The notes: generated by a model from the letters alone, not told the origin. A DNA stretch of 64,000 nt from Lodderomyces elongisporus (GCF_030384665.1 NC_083673.1:1993501-2057500); one strand, 5' to 3'. Shown: positions 1 to 11,600, counted from the first letter of the stretch. Made by a program: numbers and translations.

Positions 1-366
1 CCTCTCTATTGGCGAAGAACTACTTGAAACAAAAAAAAAAAATTGAGGTTTTTTTAAAGACTTTACGTCTTGTGAGGAGGTACATCTAAAATTCAGAAGA
101 GAATGGAAAAAAAAAACAAAAACAAAGAGGACACAAGAAGAGAAGAAAATACACTGTTAAAGTAAAAAAAAGGTGAGAGCATAAATTCTTAGGACAAGGA
201 TTTCAAATACCACAGAACCAATGGTATACAACATATTTTACAAACAATCAAAACTAGTTTAATCTTTCAGAAAATAAAAAATCAAAAAAGAAAAAAACGA
301 AGCTAAATCTATTACAGTTCCATATAAAACAAATTGAAAGAGTCCAAATTTAAATTTGAATAGAAT
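1..366. other. intergenic, left edge
   Basis: This is A-rich non-coding sequence with several A runs, upstream of the AIM36-like gene and presumably holding its promoter and leader. I see no ORF, RNA gene or clear regulatory motif in it. Confidence 0.6.
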
Positions 367-1230
367 ATGTTTAGATTTCAACGGATTGGTCAACAGCTAG
401 TTAGGCGTGAGACCTTTTTGCATTCTCCTCGTGCTAAATTGGTTCAGCCTTATTTATTCAATAGTCAGCGCCAGTATGTTATTGTGCATAAAGATTTACA
501 AAAAGCGAAAAAGGAGCCACGTATCAGGTACATCTTATACATGATTGCCTTATCTTGGGCTGCTATATTTTTTGTTTCCAGTAAAGTAGACAAAAAGAAA
601 CCTATGCAGTCTATGACCGAACGTGAATTCCAAGAGTACGAGAAGCAAACAGGTATAAAGAGAAGACACAAATTGATTCACTCCGATCAAAACTCAAAGT
701 ATAAATTTTACGTGATTCCTTACATTTATAACAATGAGCAAATTGAGAAGATTGAACAATCTTTGGCCAAGTCAGATCCAAACAGGAAAAATGTTGTTAT
801 TGACCCTGCGAAATTAGTACTCGAAGAGAAGGGAGACGAAGGAGCCAAGTATTCTGCTTTACTAAATGACTTGGATGCAATGAAAAAGCCATACCCTCCG
901 GGGTTGATTACCGCAATCATAAAGCAACACATAAACTTGCTCATTAATACGAGAGAAGGTACCTTTGATACAAACTACATTATCAAGAATTATCCTCAAA
1001 CTACGGGAGAAGCTATCAAGTTTGAAAATGACATTGGTGATATCTCAAAGTGTTTGATTATGCATTACGACATGCTAAACGAGTTGCCTCAGCAATTACC
1101 AGAAGAAAAGGTTAGAAACATTCGAAACGTCGAGGGGTATTTCGACTCTGTAAATAAAGCGCAAACAATGGTTTCCAAGTTTGACATCATGGATGAGAAA
1201 TTCGAGGAGATTATACTTGAAGACCTTTAA
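367..1230 (+). CDS. AIM36: AIM36-like mitochondrial membrane protein
   Basis: The 287-residue protein has a basic N-terminus without acidic residues up to about residue 40, which looks like a mitochondrial presequence. One hydrophobic segment follows at about residues 53-71, and the rest is soluble. Similarity to yeast Aim36 (Fmp39) is visible just after the membrane segment, where both have Lys-Pro, a short spacer and an acidic Glu-Phe motif (here TEREFQEYEK), and again at the block ending in YSALLNDLDAM. Aim36 is a mitochondrial inner-membrane protein of unknown biochemical role whose loss alters mitochondrial inheritance. The start is the first ATG of the frame and the length is close to the family (about 255). 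The next gene, TPP1, is convergent. The family call rests on recalled similarity and no activity can be inferred. Confidence 0.65.
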   Translation: MFRFQRIGQQLVRRETFLHSPRAKLVQPYLFNSQRQYVIVHKDLQKAKKEPRIRYILYMIALSWAAIFFVSSKVDKKKPMQSMTEREFQEYEKQTGIKRRHKLIHSDQNSKYKFYVIPYIYNNEQIEKIEQSLAKSDPNRKNVVIDPAKLVLEEKGDEGAKYSALLNDLDAMKKPYPPGLITAIIKQHINLLINTREGTFDTNYIIKNYPQTTGEAIKFENDIGDISKCLIMHYDMLNELPQQLPEEKVRNIRNVEGYFDSVNKAQTMVSKFDIMDEKFEEIILEDL

Positions 1231-1383
1231 GCAGGACCATATCTGAAAATAATCAAGATATCCAACATTTGGGTATCCAAACTTGTTTATCCGAAAATTG
1301 TACATAATAATATTTAACGAGTAATGTATATAAATAAAGAATGATGAATTGCGTCTTCATTTCTGCTGCCAAATAATAATCAA

Positions 1384-1396
1384 AATAATAATAATA

Positions 1397-1431
<35 letters not shown>

Positions 1432-1432
1432 G
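1384..1432. repeat. (AAT)n then (CAA)n microsatellite
   Basis: About five AAT units run straight into about ten CAA units. The repeat lies in the 302-base convergent spacer between the AIM36-like gene and TPP1, so it is in 3' flanking sequence of both. Nothing else is visible in that spacer. Confidence 0.9.
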
Positions 1433-1532
1433 AAGAAAACAAGAAAACAAGAAAAGAAGTAAACCTGAAAATGTTTTAGATACCGCTTAAGTTTAAAAAC
1501 TTCTCACAATTTGTACTCTATTGTCATGGTTT

Positions 1533-2339
1533 CTAAGTAGAACAAACAAAAAACTCTTCAGGGGTTTTAAATTCTAAACCAGCGTTTTTTGCAAAATTTA
1601 AATCGCTATCCAGGAAATCCTCGAGTCTCCCAGCTGCATCTCCAATGAAAAAACTATTCTGCAAGTCAATGGTTTTGCCATCCATAGCTAAATCGTTTTC
1701 AAAAGCCTTCCACATTCCAATTTCGGGCTTTCTTGTCGATTTGTGCTGTTCATCACTGGAAGTTGGTGTCTTTGCGGGCTTTTTTGGAGATGCAAAAACA
1801 TACAACTCGCTTACTTGATACTGTTTCTTTAAGTCATCTTGAATAAGCCCCAACTTCAATTTGAAATTGTTATATGATTTAGCTGGACCATTGACAACAA
1901 CTGCACCTTGATTGGTAAAGACTGCAATTATATAGCCATCTTTATATAGTGATGCCAATTTTTCAGGAACCAAAGTTGAAGAGTTTCCCCACCATTTCCA
2001 ATCTTGAGGCCCCTTGGAGTATTTTGCACCTGATTTCGTAGTAATTAATGTTCCATCTAGATCAAATGCAGCCACTTTAACTCTCAGGATTGAGCTTGTG
2101 CGATTTGCAGGCACATTTTTGATAAGGTGGGTGCCAACTGTTTTCCAACGACTCTCAAAATTTGGGCATGCTATACTTGCATTCAATGCATTCAATATAT
2201 TCTTCGGCAGTGCTGCTGTCGTAGATAACAGTTTAACAAAATCTCCATTTCTGTTATCCTTTTTGCTTTCGCAGGAATGTTTCTCCATGCCCCTATCTTT
2301 TGGTTTTGAAATCAAACCTACAATATCTTTGTTTCCCAT
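1533..2339 (-). CDS. TPP1: DNA 3'-phosphatase (PNK3P family)
   Basis: This 268-residue protein belongs to the HAD-type polynucleotide 3'-phosphatase family. It removes 3'-phosphates from DNA strand breaks so that repair polymerases can act. The nucleophile motif DLDGT is at residues 93-97, followed by a TNQG block, an APKKP-like segment (here SPKKP), an RKPEIGMW block and the C-terminal GDAAGR with downstream DSDLNFA. All are diagnostic of Tpp1/PNKP phosphatase domains. There is no Walker A kinase domain, as in S. cerevisiae Tpp1 and unlike animal PNKP. The N-terminus is about 55 residues longer than the 238-residue S. cerevisiae protein. The gene is convergent with the AIM36-like gene and divergent from SNU23, with 324 bases between the two starts serving as promoter. 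Confidence 0.85.
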   Translation of the reverse strand: MGNKDIVGLISKPKDRGMEKHSCESKKDNRNGDFVKLLSTTAALPKNILNALNASIACPNFESRWKTVGTHLIKNVPANRTSSILRVKVAAFDLDGTLITTKSGAKYSKGPQDWKWWGNSSTLVPEKLASLYKDGYIIAVFTNQGAVVVNGPAKSYNNFKLKLGLIQDDLKKQYQVSELYVFASPKKPAKTPTSSDEQHKSTRKPEIGMWKAFENDLAMDGKTIDLQNSFFIGDAAGRLEDFLDSDLNFAKNAGLEFKTPEEFFVCST

Positions 2340-2663
2340 TTAAATCTTGCTTTAATTTATTTGTTCCAGGTAATCCTGTTCACATGATTACTATCCAACC
2401 AGAAAAAAAAAACATATAAAAATTAAAAGAAAAATCAATTATGTAAAGTTGCAAGTTTAATAATATACTTGATGTTGCGCGTAGCATTGTGGTTTTAAAA
2501 TAAGCCTCGGAAAACTATACAAAGCTTCGTAGACCACACAATGTTGCAATTTACCAAAAAAAAAATATATAAAAAAAACGGAGAAAAAACAACAACAACA
2601 ACAACAACAACAAAACAAACAACTTAGCTTAAACCCATTTCGACACCAACATATCACTAAGAC

Positions 2664-3431
2664 ATGAACGGCCAAGAAAAAACTACAATTGATCAATACG
2701 GAAGAAAGAAGTGGAACATCGAACTTTACGCACAAGAGGCTCGAGATAAGAAGCGCAAACGGGGTAACGATGATGACGAGGTAGAATTTAAATTGCGTGA
2801 TGATTCATCTCAAGCTTATGTCAAACACAGAGACGAGTTGCTCAAGACATCTTTGAATGCCGTGAAGACGTACAACTTAATCAATCCAGACAAAGCAGAG
2901 TTATCGGTGTTTGGGTCAAGGAAACGATTTGGATTCTTTTGTCCAATTTGTGACCTCTCCTTTCGGGATAACTTGGCATTGATCGATCATTTTAACTCAC
3001 CGCAGCATGCTAGTAAAGTGATACTGAAGCAGGCAGGGGAAAATAATAATACAATTGGAGATGAAAATGGCGATGGAGAAAGTGCTATTCTGAAGCTGCA
3101 TCAAGAAATGCTTGATAGCGGAGTACGACGAGCTACATTAAACGAAGTGGTAGCGACCATGGAGAAGTTGATACAGCAGAGTGTTGTTGCAAAGTCAAAA
3201 GATGTACCAAATAAAGCCCCATTTGCCGAAAGAGTCAAACGAAGAAGGGAGTTTGAAGAGAAGAAAAGGCTAAGGCTTTCAGAAAAGAGGATACTTCGAA
3301 AGCATCAACGAAGAGAAAGGCTACAAAGGGAAGAAGAGCTTGCTCGTGTAAATTGTAGCACTACCGCTGATACTGAGATGAATCAGATGATGGGGTTTTC
3401 GACGTTTGGAAGTACGAAAAGACAGCCATGA
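2664..3431 (+). CDS. SNU23: U4/U6.U5 tri-snRNP zinc-finger protein Snu23
   Basis: The 255-residue protein carries one matrin/U1-type C2H2 finger with Cys93, Cys96, His109 and His115. The N-terminus (YGRRKW-like, then WNIELYAQEAR) and the extreme C-terminus (QMMGFSTFGSTKR) match the conserved ends of Snu23, whose C-terminal MMGF block is characteristic. A long basic, charged helix at about residues 185-235 separates finger and tail. Snu23 is a component of the tri-snRNP and acts with Prp38 and Spp381 in spliceosome activation. Three genes in this window contain introns, so splicing is in use here. The ATG at 2664 is the first in frame and begins a conserved N-terminus. Confidence 0.85.
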   Translation: MNGQEKTTIDQYGRKKWNIELYAQEARDKKRKRGNDDDEVEFKLRDDSSQAYVKHRDELLKTSLNAVKTYNLINPDKAELSVFGSRKRFGFFCPICDLSFRDNLALIDHFNSPQHASKVILKQAGENNNTIGDENGDGESAILKLHQEMLDSGVRRATLNEVVATMEKLIQQSVVAKSKDVPNKAPFAERVKRRREFEEKKRLRLSEKRILRKHQRRERLQREEELARVNCSTTADTEMNQMMGFSTFGSTKRQP

Positions 3432-4189
3432 TGGGATAACAAGTATGTAAAGTAGTTTTTTTTTATTTTTATTTTTTTTTGATAAATTGGTGTTCATTAT
3501 ATGTCTTGCTTTCTTTTTCTTCTTCTTCTACTTCTTCTACTTCTTCTGCTTCTTCTGCTTCTTCATCATTTTTTTTATTTTTTTATTTTTTCATTTTGTA
3601 TTCTTTTAATACATCTGTACAATCAAAGCTCTTGTAACGTGCGCGCAAAAAAACAAAAGCAAGTGCTCTCTTTACTTCTTTCTCTCAATACATTCGTGTG
3701 TATTGGGTAGGGTAGTGTTCACTTAACCAATAAAATTTCATCGAAAATAAGACAAAATGTATTCCATTCGTGAAAGTTGGAGCACAACTTTTATATATAT
3801 ATATATATATATACACACACATACATATATATACATCAATATTTCAGCGTAGACCTTTGAGGCACACAACTAACAAAACTTTGATTACAAAGATTAGATT
3901 CAAAGGTTTTGTTAATTTGAAATCTTAAAGTCGATACAGCTTCCATCTTTTCACATTTCATACCCTTCCATCACCAAGGCCACTACCGCTAATTTTAGTA
4001 GTAGTAGTAGTAGTAGTAGTAGCAGCAGCAGCATCAGCAGTGGCAGCATTAGCAGTAATAGTAACATCAGGACCACCATTACTACCATCACCACAAGCAC
4101 CACCACCGCCACCACAAGCACCAAGAACGACAACAGTAACAGTAGCATTCTTTGCAGCTGTCTTTAATATCCATCTTCATTGTCGCATC
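3432..4189. other. intergenic with several microsatellites
   Basis: This 758-base spacer holds a (CTT)n-like tract at about 3519-3565, a (TA)n tract at about 3791-3812 followed by CA/TA repeats, and a (TAG)n/(CAG)n tract at about 3996-4040. An open frame runs through the last part from 4040, but it encodes only Ala/Pro/Thr repeats and joins the next gene in frame, so I treat it as leader. I see no other gene. Confidence 0.6.
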
Positions 4190-4936
4190 ATGAAATTCAC
4201 ATTTAAATTACCACTTGCAAATTTCTTCAAGTACAAGCCAGGCAAATTCAACTACAGCTTAGAACAACAAATTCGTCAAAAGTTGGACTCATTGCCTTCA
4301 GTGACAAGGATCTATGCCAACCCAGATGGAACACCACGTGTGCCCTCAGATGAGGAGTTCAAGACAATAGCTGAGTTGCAAAACATGTACTATAAAAGAA
4401 ACCACTCCGAGTGGAACTTCATTTTACCAGGTATTCCAAAAGACCAATTGAAATTGTTTGAAGACAACTCACAGGACTTGGCACATTTTCAATTTGTCAC
4501 CAAGGATGCAGGAAAGATTATTGATAAGATTCCATACAAGGATGAACAGACAGGAGCATTGAAATGGAAGATTATTAGAGAAACACCAAAGGCTGAGGGT
4601 TGGGAGATTCCTTACTTTTACATTGTTTTACCTATTTTTGCATATGTGCTTTATGTCAAATACACCCAGCAAACAAAGGCTAGAGAAGTTGATGGTCCAG
4701 AATGGGCAGAGAAGGAATTGAGATTGAGAGCTATGGAAGAGTTCTTCCACGGAGATACTGAAAAGGCTAAAGAATTCTTGAGCAATAAGGATAAATCAGA
4801 AAGAGAAATCAGGGACAGAGACGATTTGGTCATTGCAAGAATCTTGGCTGGAGATTATGACAAATTGGCCCAATTGAAGAAGAAGCAACCTCAAGACTTG
4901 ATCAAAGTCAACGAGGATCCAATTTTCAAGTATTGA
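4190..4936 (+). CDS. probable mitochondrial complex I ESSS/NDUFB11-like subunit
   Basis: I start this 248-residue protein at the ATG at 4190. The upstream in-frame ATG at 4040 adds only repeat-encoded residues, whereas from 4190 the N-terminus (MKFTFKLPLANFFKYK) is basic and amphipathic like a mitochondrial signal. One membrane segment is at about residues 141-157, preceded by EGWEIP and followed by a short stretch and then EWAEKELRLRAMEE. The order 'Gly-Trp-Glu, single membrane span, Glu-Trp-Ala, charged helix' resembles the ESSS/NDUFB11 subunit of the complex I membrane arm. The C-terminal 60 residues are highly charged and not explained by that family. S. cerevisiae lacks complex I, which would explain why I see no Saccharomyces counterpart. 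The protein is real; the family is tentative. Confidence 0.45.
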   Translation: MKFTFKLPLANFFKYKPGKFNYSLEQQIRQKLDSLPSVTRIYANPDGTPRVPSDEEFKTIAELQNMYYKRNHSEWNFILPGIPKDQLKLFEDNSQDLAHFQFVTKDAGKIIDKIPYKDEQTGALKWKIIRETPKAEGWEIPYFYIVLPIFAYVLYVKYTQQTKAREVDGPEWAEKELRLRAMEEFFHGDTEKAKEFLSNKDKSEREIRDRDDLVIARILAGDYDKLAQLKKKQPQDLIKVNEDPIFKY

Positions 4937-5196
4937 GTTAAACGAATTATATGTGTGTAGATAATGAGGCTTTTGAATACACATGGTAAAGAATAGAAAA
5001 GAAGAAGAATGGTAAAAGACAAGCAAGAACAAACAAATGTACAAATCGAACCAAAAAAAGCAAACCAAAAAAAAAAAGAAAGAAAAAAAAAGGAAAGAAA
5101 TAATCGAATTTCATATCATTATTTATTCAATCAGATTAAACACCAAAGGAAGCTAACTAAATTTTTGTTTTCTTTCTTGGAATTTAATTTGTTACT

Positions 5197-5775
5197 CTAT
5201 TTACTCTCATCTTCGACACCAGATTCTTCAATAACAATTCTGGCAGTGGTGGCACCACTTTGAGTACCATAGCTCTCAATTTTTTTAACAACGTCGTATC
5301 CTTCAATAACTTCACCAAAAACAACATGAGCACCATCTAACCAAGGAGTAGAGACGGTGGTGATAAAGAATTGCGATCCATTGGTGTTTGGTCCAGCATT
5401 GGCCATGGACAACAAACCTGGTCTATCGTGCTTCTTTGTAAAGTTCTCGTCGGCGAATTTCTTACCGTAAATTGGAGAGTAACCACCATATCCCTTTCCG
5501 GTTTCGAAATCACCACCTTGCAACATGAATTGAGGGATAACTCTGTGAAAGATAGAGCCAGCATATCCGACACCTTTTTCACCAGTTGCCAAGACCTTGA
5601 AGTTCTCTGCAGTCTTGGGGACAACATCATCGTAAAGTTCGAATTTAATTGGTGGTTGGACTTCGCCATCAATCGATGTTTTGAAGAAAACTTTGGTTCC
5701 CAAAACTCTTGGTGTGGTGGCAAAAGTCCTTGTAGAGACAGGAGTTACCAATTTGATTAATGGAGTTCTGAACAT
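5197..5775 (-). CDS. CPR3: mitochondrial cyclophilin (peptidyl-prolyl isomerase)
   Basis: The 192-residue protein has an Arg/Ser/Thr-rich leader (residues 1-22, [18 protein letters not shown]) and then a complete cyclophilin domain. Conserved features are [14 protein letters not shown] with catalytic Arg78, the [14 protein letters not shown] block at 124-137 and the cyclosporin-contacting Trp145 in [10 protein letters not shown]. Cyclophilins catalyse cis-trans isomerisation of Xaa-Pro bonds. The leader points to the matrix enzyme, like S. cerevisiae Cpr3. The frame is open further upstream but the first true ATG is at 5775, because the codon at 5799 is TTG. The gene is convergent with the ESSS-like gene, 260 bases apart. 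Confidence 0.85.
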   Translation of the reverse strand: MFRTPLIKLVTPVSTRTFATTPRVLGTKVFFKTSIDGEVQPPIKFELYDDVVPKTAENFKVLATGEKGVGYAGSIFHRVIPQFMLQGGDFETGKGYGGYSPIYGKKFADENFTKKHDRPGLLSMANAGPNTNGSQFFITTVSTPWLDGAHVVFGEVIEGYDVVKKIESYGTQSGATTARIVIEESGVEDESK

Positions 5776-6250
5776 TGTTGATGGATATGATAAAATCAAT
5801 ATGGTATTTTTTTTTTAAAAAAACAAAGCAGGTCGATTGCTTGTAGGATTAATTTTTTACCACAAGGATTAATCAAATATGCTCTTTTTACGGGGTGTGT
5901 GCGCCATGATATTTTCTTGTAGTTCTCTAATTTTCTTCATTTTTCCATTTTTCCATTTTTCCATTTTTTTCTCTCTCTGTTCATTCGGAACCGGATTTAA
6001 ATGCCGCGAATACCCTGAAACATAAACGCTTCTCTCCGCCTCCCCCCTTCACAAGCACGTTGTTGATTGGGAAAATGTACATATTTGCTACAAGATGAAT
6101 AAAAATTTCAACTTTTTTCTTTTTTTTTTTTTTTTTTTTCCTCAACAAAAACAATATTTGAAATAGTCTATTTAAAGTACAGAGAGATGCATGATTATTT
6201 AGTTCATCCATAACGAAGAGTTGAAAGGTTCAATAAGGTCATTGTCCTAT
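5776..6250. other. intergenic, poly-T and TTTTTCCA repeats
   Basis: This is the promoter side of the cyclophilin gene and the 3' flank of ENT3. It contains three to four copies of a TTTTTCCA unit at about 5938-5965 and a T run of about 22 at 6118-6139. No gene is visible. Confidence 0.6.
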
Positions 6251-7791
6251 TTAAAAGCTGAGCAAATCTATTTCTCCTCCACCTCCGTTTGAGTTGCTAC
6301 TATAATTATTACCATCGTTGCTGCTCTCCCGTGCTGAGCTGTTGCTTGCCCCAAAAAAATCATCATCTAAATTGTCATTGCCTTTTGAAGTACTTTGAGA
6401 CAAAGATTGAGCATTTCTTGTTGCTGGTTTTTTATTCAGAGTTTTTGGGTCACTCGATTTTGACTTTGCCGATACGAACAAGGAGGAAAAAGCATCATTA
6501 TTTCCACTTGTTTTAGCAGGTCCAGTAGAAATTGATGATGATGACGCGAAAGTGTTTGTTGGGGTCGAGACTGAACTTGATGTAAAGACTTGAGTAGATT
6601 GAGTAAATGAGGGTTGTTGCGTCTGTTGCGGTCTGTATAAACTGGACAAATTGTTCGACAAGGTCGCTGGTTTCTGTGGTTGTGATGGAGCAGCTTGAAA
6701 ATCGTCAAAGTCGTCATCATCGTCGTTATCATCATCGTCGTCCTGCTCCTCATTACCATTATCTCTGTTTTTAATCTCCTGTTTTTGTGCTTTATTATTT
6801 GCTGTTGGTGCATCGTCAAAAGCTAGCAAGTCACCAAGTAAATCATTTTGAGGCTCTTTTGGTTGTGGTTTGGATTTCGCAGCCTTCGCAGCTCTAGCAT
6901 TGACTCTTGAGGCCCCAGTAGTTGCTTTTGCAGCTGCTGCACGTGGCGTCGGTTGAACATCATACTCTTCGAATTGATCACCCCCAGTAACACCATTATT
7001 GTAGGCAGACGCTGGATCGTCGTATCTTTCTCCATAGACACCACCATCTCCGTAAACCCTGCTCAGAAATTCCTCGTCATCAACATCATTAAAACTTGAA
7101 GAACTGCCGCCAAATGCAGTGCCTCTTGAAGGAGCTCCGCCAAAAGCAGCTGAAGATACACCGCCAAATTTTTTGGCATTTGCTCTTGCTTTTTTACGCT
7201 CTGCCCTAATTTGTGCATCGTCGTTCAACAAAGCCACCAAATTTTTTGTTCTATTCCGGACATTAATTCCTTGATCTCTGCCCTTTGAATCAATATAATG
7301 GAAAGATTTCAACATTTGAATCAAGGAAATGTTGGATCTAACGTCGTCAATAAGTCGTTCACTTCCATTCTTAATCAAATAGTCCAAAAGTTGCAAGGAC
7401 TTGTACACCTGTCTCCACTCATTAGCAGCCTTCTCTGTGAATCTACGGAAAATAAACGCAACAATCTCTTCTCTTTCCCTATAATTGTAGGTTGCAGAAG
7501 CAATCTGTGCCATCAAAGTAGTTGGTGCACCCCATGGCTCATTATTGGTAGCTTCACGGACTTTCGACTCAATCTCAGTTAAATTCATAGCAACTAAATA
7601 AAAGAGGGCGAGGATTGACTGTTAGTATTCATTCATTTAGTTTCTTTTCTTCCATTGAAAATTTTAAAATTGGACAAACTTGTCTCGTATAGATAACAGA
7701 ATAATTGTTACATACCATTTTGTGCCTTCCGAACATAAGCTTTGACTTCATACAAGTTCAAATTTTTCGCAGCGTCCTTTAAAAGATCCAT
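6251..7791 (-). CDS. ENT3: epsin-like adaptor Ent3, spliced
   Basis: The coding sequence joins exon 1 (7716-7791) to exon 2 (6251-7593), giving 472 residues. Exon 1 encodes 25 residues beginning MDLLKDAAKNLNLYEVKAY and one base of codon 26. The splice restores the ENTH-domain start seen in Ent3 (helix 0, then KAQNVAMNLTEIE). ENTH covers about residues 1-165, with EATNNEPWG, REREEIVAFIFRRF and HYIDSKGRDQG strongly conserved. The tail is disordered and carries an acidic-Phe motif DFDDFQ at about residues 320-325, the type that binds gamma-ear domains of GGA/AP-1. The role is clathrin adaptor traffic between Golgi and endosome, binding PI(3,5)P2. Reading only the unspliced frame would lose helix 0. 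Confidence 0.9.
7594..7715 (-). other. spliceosomal intron of ENT3
   Basis: This is a 122-base intron. The donor is GTATGT at 7715-7710, a perfect TACTAAC branch point lies at 7627-7621 and the acceptor TAG ends at 7594. The codon is split after its first base (G|TT, Val26), and the spliced protein aligns with Ent3 across the junction. Confidence 0.9.
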
Positions 7792-8646
7792 ATTTTGAAT
7801 TCAATAATAACAAATTTATCTTTATTCTTTTCTTTTTGTTTCTTTTTTCCTAATTAGAGTCTTTGGATGTATATATATATATATATGTGACTGTAGTTAA
7901 TATATATATCAATATTTAGTGATCAGATAAGGATGTCTGGATATTATTATTACTATTATTGTTGTTGTGTGTTGTGTGTTGTGTGTTGTGTGTTGTGTGT
8001 TGTGTGTTGTTAGTGGTAGTAATAATGGTGGTGCTGTCGATGTATGTATATTCCAAATATGTGGTCTTATATAAATTAATTTATCGAAGAAGAAGTATGG
8101 CAATAAAGTGATTCAAAACAATAGTTCAAACACTAGCACTAATTTGATTTTGTTCGCTGTTTTTGAAATCTTGGATATTTGTAATGTAATATTTGTGAAA
8201 TAATATAACATATATTTCTAGTGGAGGAATTTCTCTCAAAAATTCAAATTTCCCGCACGCACTCGGCAACACAGCGATTATTCACAAAAGTTCACCAGTT
8301 CGCTCTTTGTTCTTAACCACCACGGCAACTACTATTATGACGACTACTACAAGCACCACCAATTATGTTCGATAAATAGAAGTAAAACTTCTCGAAACAA
8401 AATAAAATAAGTGATTTTTGCGGTTTATGTATAAAAATTTTTTTTTCAAGAATTTACAAATAAAAGTAAGAAAAAAAAAAACAACAACAACGAATTTAAA
8501 GATGGTTTTTTTTTTTTAAAAAAGAAATACTACACTAGCATCCCAATGCCGATTAATGAAATTGTATTAAGATATCTACTAAATGACCCTAAACTAAAGC
8601 CGGGTATAGCAACAAGTCCGACAACTTTGAAATTAAATTTTTCTCT
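7792..8646. other. intergenic between ENT3 and SAC3
   Basis: This 855-base region is upstream of ENT3 and downstream of SAC3, which run the same way. It holds a (TA)n tract at about 7871-7886, a period-7 TGTTGTG repeat at about 7961-8010 and several A/T runs. No gene is visible. Confidence 0.6.
7961..8010. repeat. TGTTGTG heptanucleotide repeat
   Basis: About seven units of a 7-base TGTTGTG repeat lie in the ENT3 upstream region, about 170-220 bases from its start codon. Slippage could alter promoter spacing, but I see no motif in it. Confidence 0.85.
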
Positions 8647-11600
8647 TTATTTACTGGCACCTTGTGACAAAGAGGATTTCTGGTACTTATTTTTCACATT
8701 GAAAATAAGTGCTCGCAATTTCTCCACTCTTTCATTGACGGATGTAGTTGAAACATCGGCTTCTGTAAATGACTCTGTTTCACCTTGATTACTAAGAAGA
8801 AATGGTTTATTGCTTTTAAAGTTTTCAGAAGCATCGTTGATGTTACTGTAATCATCTTTTCGTGGCGAACTAACAGGTGTGCTTTCTTCAACTACACCTC
8901 TTCCAAAGCCATTTAGATCGGAATTGTTAGCTGCTGCAAAATGCGAAGTATTGATAAAGGTTGAGTTAACGCTCGATGCACTCATACCGGTGCGGTTTGC
9001 CCTTTGAGCTAATATCGAAGCATACGTTCTTGATGCTATTGAGCCTGTATTCATATTACGTTTTGCACTAACTTTTCTATTCAAAGTGGAAACCCCAAGG
9101 GGAGGTTGGCTTTCAAACTTTTTTAAATAATTAGCTTTCTTAAGAAGTTTTTTCTCCATTCGTTGTATAGATCTTTCTTCCAACTTTGGCAAAGTGTCCC
9201 CGACTTTGTTGACTTTGTTGACTTCGTTGGCTTCGTTGGCTTCCTCGGTTTTCCTTACATTTTTGAGCTGCCGTATTTCTGATACACGTCTATAGCCTTT
9301 GGTAGTCAAAGCCCCATTGAAATTCTGTGCAATTTTGTAAACTGCTTGGTTTAAAATATCACCAATATGATCTGCACTAGACATGTTGCAAAGAACCACG
9401 TCTACAACGTTTTCAAGAGCCAAAATCTGTTCCAACTTCAACTCAACAGAGACCTTCTCGTTACTAATATTTGAGTGACTAGCATCCCAAAACAAAATAA
9501 CAATATGTGTTTTAAAAGTGCTGTACCGATCAGTCCACATACAAATGTTTCGCAATACCTTACAATCTCTAGCCAACTTTTGCTCAATAGTGATATCAGA
9601 AGTACTCAACAAGCCAAATTCAAATACAATAAATGAACAATTATTGAAAAATGCCTTTGTAAGTAACTCCTTCCTAGGTATGCTGGTGACTTCCATGTCA
9701 ATAGAATCGGTACTGATTCGATTTTCATAAACGGATTTTTCTATATCAGCTTTTAACGAAAATTTCGAGTGCAACCATTTTGAATATGCATTACTCCAAT
9801 CTTCAACAACCAACAAAAACTTTAATGTCAAATCTTCGTCTTCAATTTTTAGATCGGCATTTTTAGAACATAATTCACAAAAATGTTTCAAATCCAATGG
9901 TTTCCAAAGTTTCTTAATTTCTTTTTTTCTTTCACCAACACTATAGTTCATTTTCATTGGGTCCTTCATGTGCCGTTTCAAAGTTGGAGCTTCATCATCA
10001 ATATTAGAATTTTTTGATAAAGTTCTCTTTGTCACCCGGAATGACACTGCGCGCAATTCATCATTCTTTAACTTCTTCTTGTGGTACTCTTCCATTCTTC
10101 TCTCTGCACTACACGCAAGCAAATGTAATACATGTTTTTTTGTCAACGAATTGCAAAATTGGTCAGCCAAACATTCCTGAGACTGATTGTATATGATTTC
10201 ACTCATAAATGCATCGAAAAGTTGAGAACCGAGTGATTTGATCATATTCACACGCTGAGTTTTGGCATTGTAGTCCTGAAAAATATTTGGTAATAAATTC
10301 CGCAATTCGTTATCAATGCAATCTGTGACAATTTTTTGCAATGTCGCCTCAACCGCTTTCGAATACAACGGTGAATCAGAAAGTATTTTCCTTGTGGTTT
10401 TGGCTAAAGGCAAATGAGATTGTGGTTTGGTCTGCGTTAAAGATGATGGTGGTTGTGTGAGTGATGAACCACTAGTAAAAGAGCCAAATTCCACCATTTT
10501 CTCACGTGTAATTTCTTCTTTCATTGTGTCTTGTGCAGGTGGTAAGGCAATTTCACTTGACGTAGGTAAAGGCTTTGCAAAAGATGAGGCATCTGGTTTT
10601 GAAGAGGAGTATTTTTGATGGCCCGAAACAGTTTGAGGCAGCCCAATCGTAGAATTATTTATAGACAAGGATTTTGGGACTCTCGATCGAGATTGGTTTT
10701 CACCAAAAGAAAATAAATTCAGTTTATTGGTAGTCGTAGAAGGTGTAGGGAATTTAAAATTAGGCGCTACTGGAGCTGCTGGAGCTGTTGGGGCTGTTGG
10801 GGCTGTTGAAGCTGTTGGAAACCGTGGAGTAGTCGTTGGAACTGTTGGAAACCGTTGAGTAGTCGTTGGCATAGCGTCAGAACTCACAGTATTGTTGAAT
10901 TGAATGTTATTATTAAATTTCAAGCCATGACCAGAACTAGATAGTGGCTGAAATGTTGACGATAACGGCTTTTGCGATTGAAAATCAGGCGTTTCTGTAA
11001 CAATAGTCTGCATTGTATTCGGTACTTTGAAAGGTTGATTGGATGGAGAGGTGAAGCTGAATGAGGTAAATGAAGTCGATGGAAAAGTTTCGGTGCCAGT
11101 TTGGTTTCCCACTTGTGCACCTACTTTGATATCATATGGTGTACCTACTGTAGTATTGGTTGAGGGTATTAGTTGACCCAAATATTTATGATTTAGTACA
11201 GGTTGCGGCAAGAAATGGTCCGCTTTCAAATTAAATGACCCGTTCGAAATGCCCTCATTTATAAATTGTTTGAGACTTTGACCTCTAATCTTGTTATCAA
11301 TTTGCGGTGAATATATTGGAGGATGTCTAGGTTTATCGTGAAATGAGTTAAGTTTATACTTATTTTTCAACTTCTCTTGATTAAACAAATCCACCAAATT
11401 TTCATTGTTCTCCTGGATTATATCAATTTCATAATACTTTAAAAACAGTAATAATTTCTCTTGATTAGCAAATCCCAAATCTTCTTGTAACCTCGATAAC
11501 GAGTAACCTTTGCTTTTTGAGTGAAAACTTCTTGACATGGCTTTCAAAGCATAAAACCGTATCTCGCTAAATTGTGTTTCCAAAAGACAAGCAATCAATA

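Noticed and set aside
4040..4189. 50 extra N-terminal codons of the ESSS-like gene
   Set aside because: They are encoded by GCA/CCA/ACA-type repeats, and the ATG at 4190 starts a good mitochondrial-type N-terminus.
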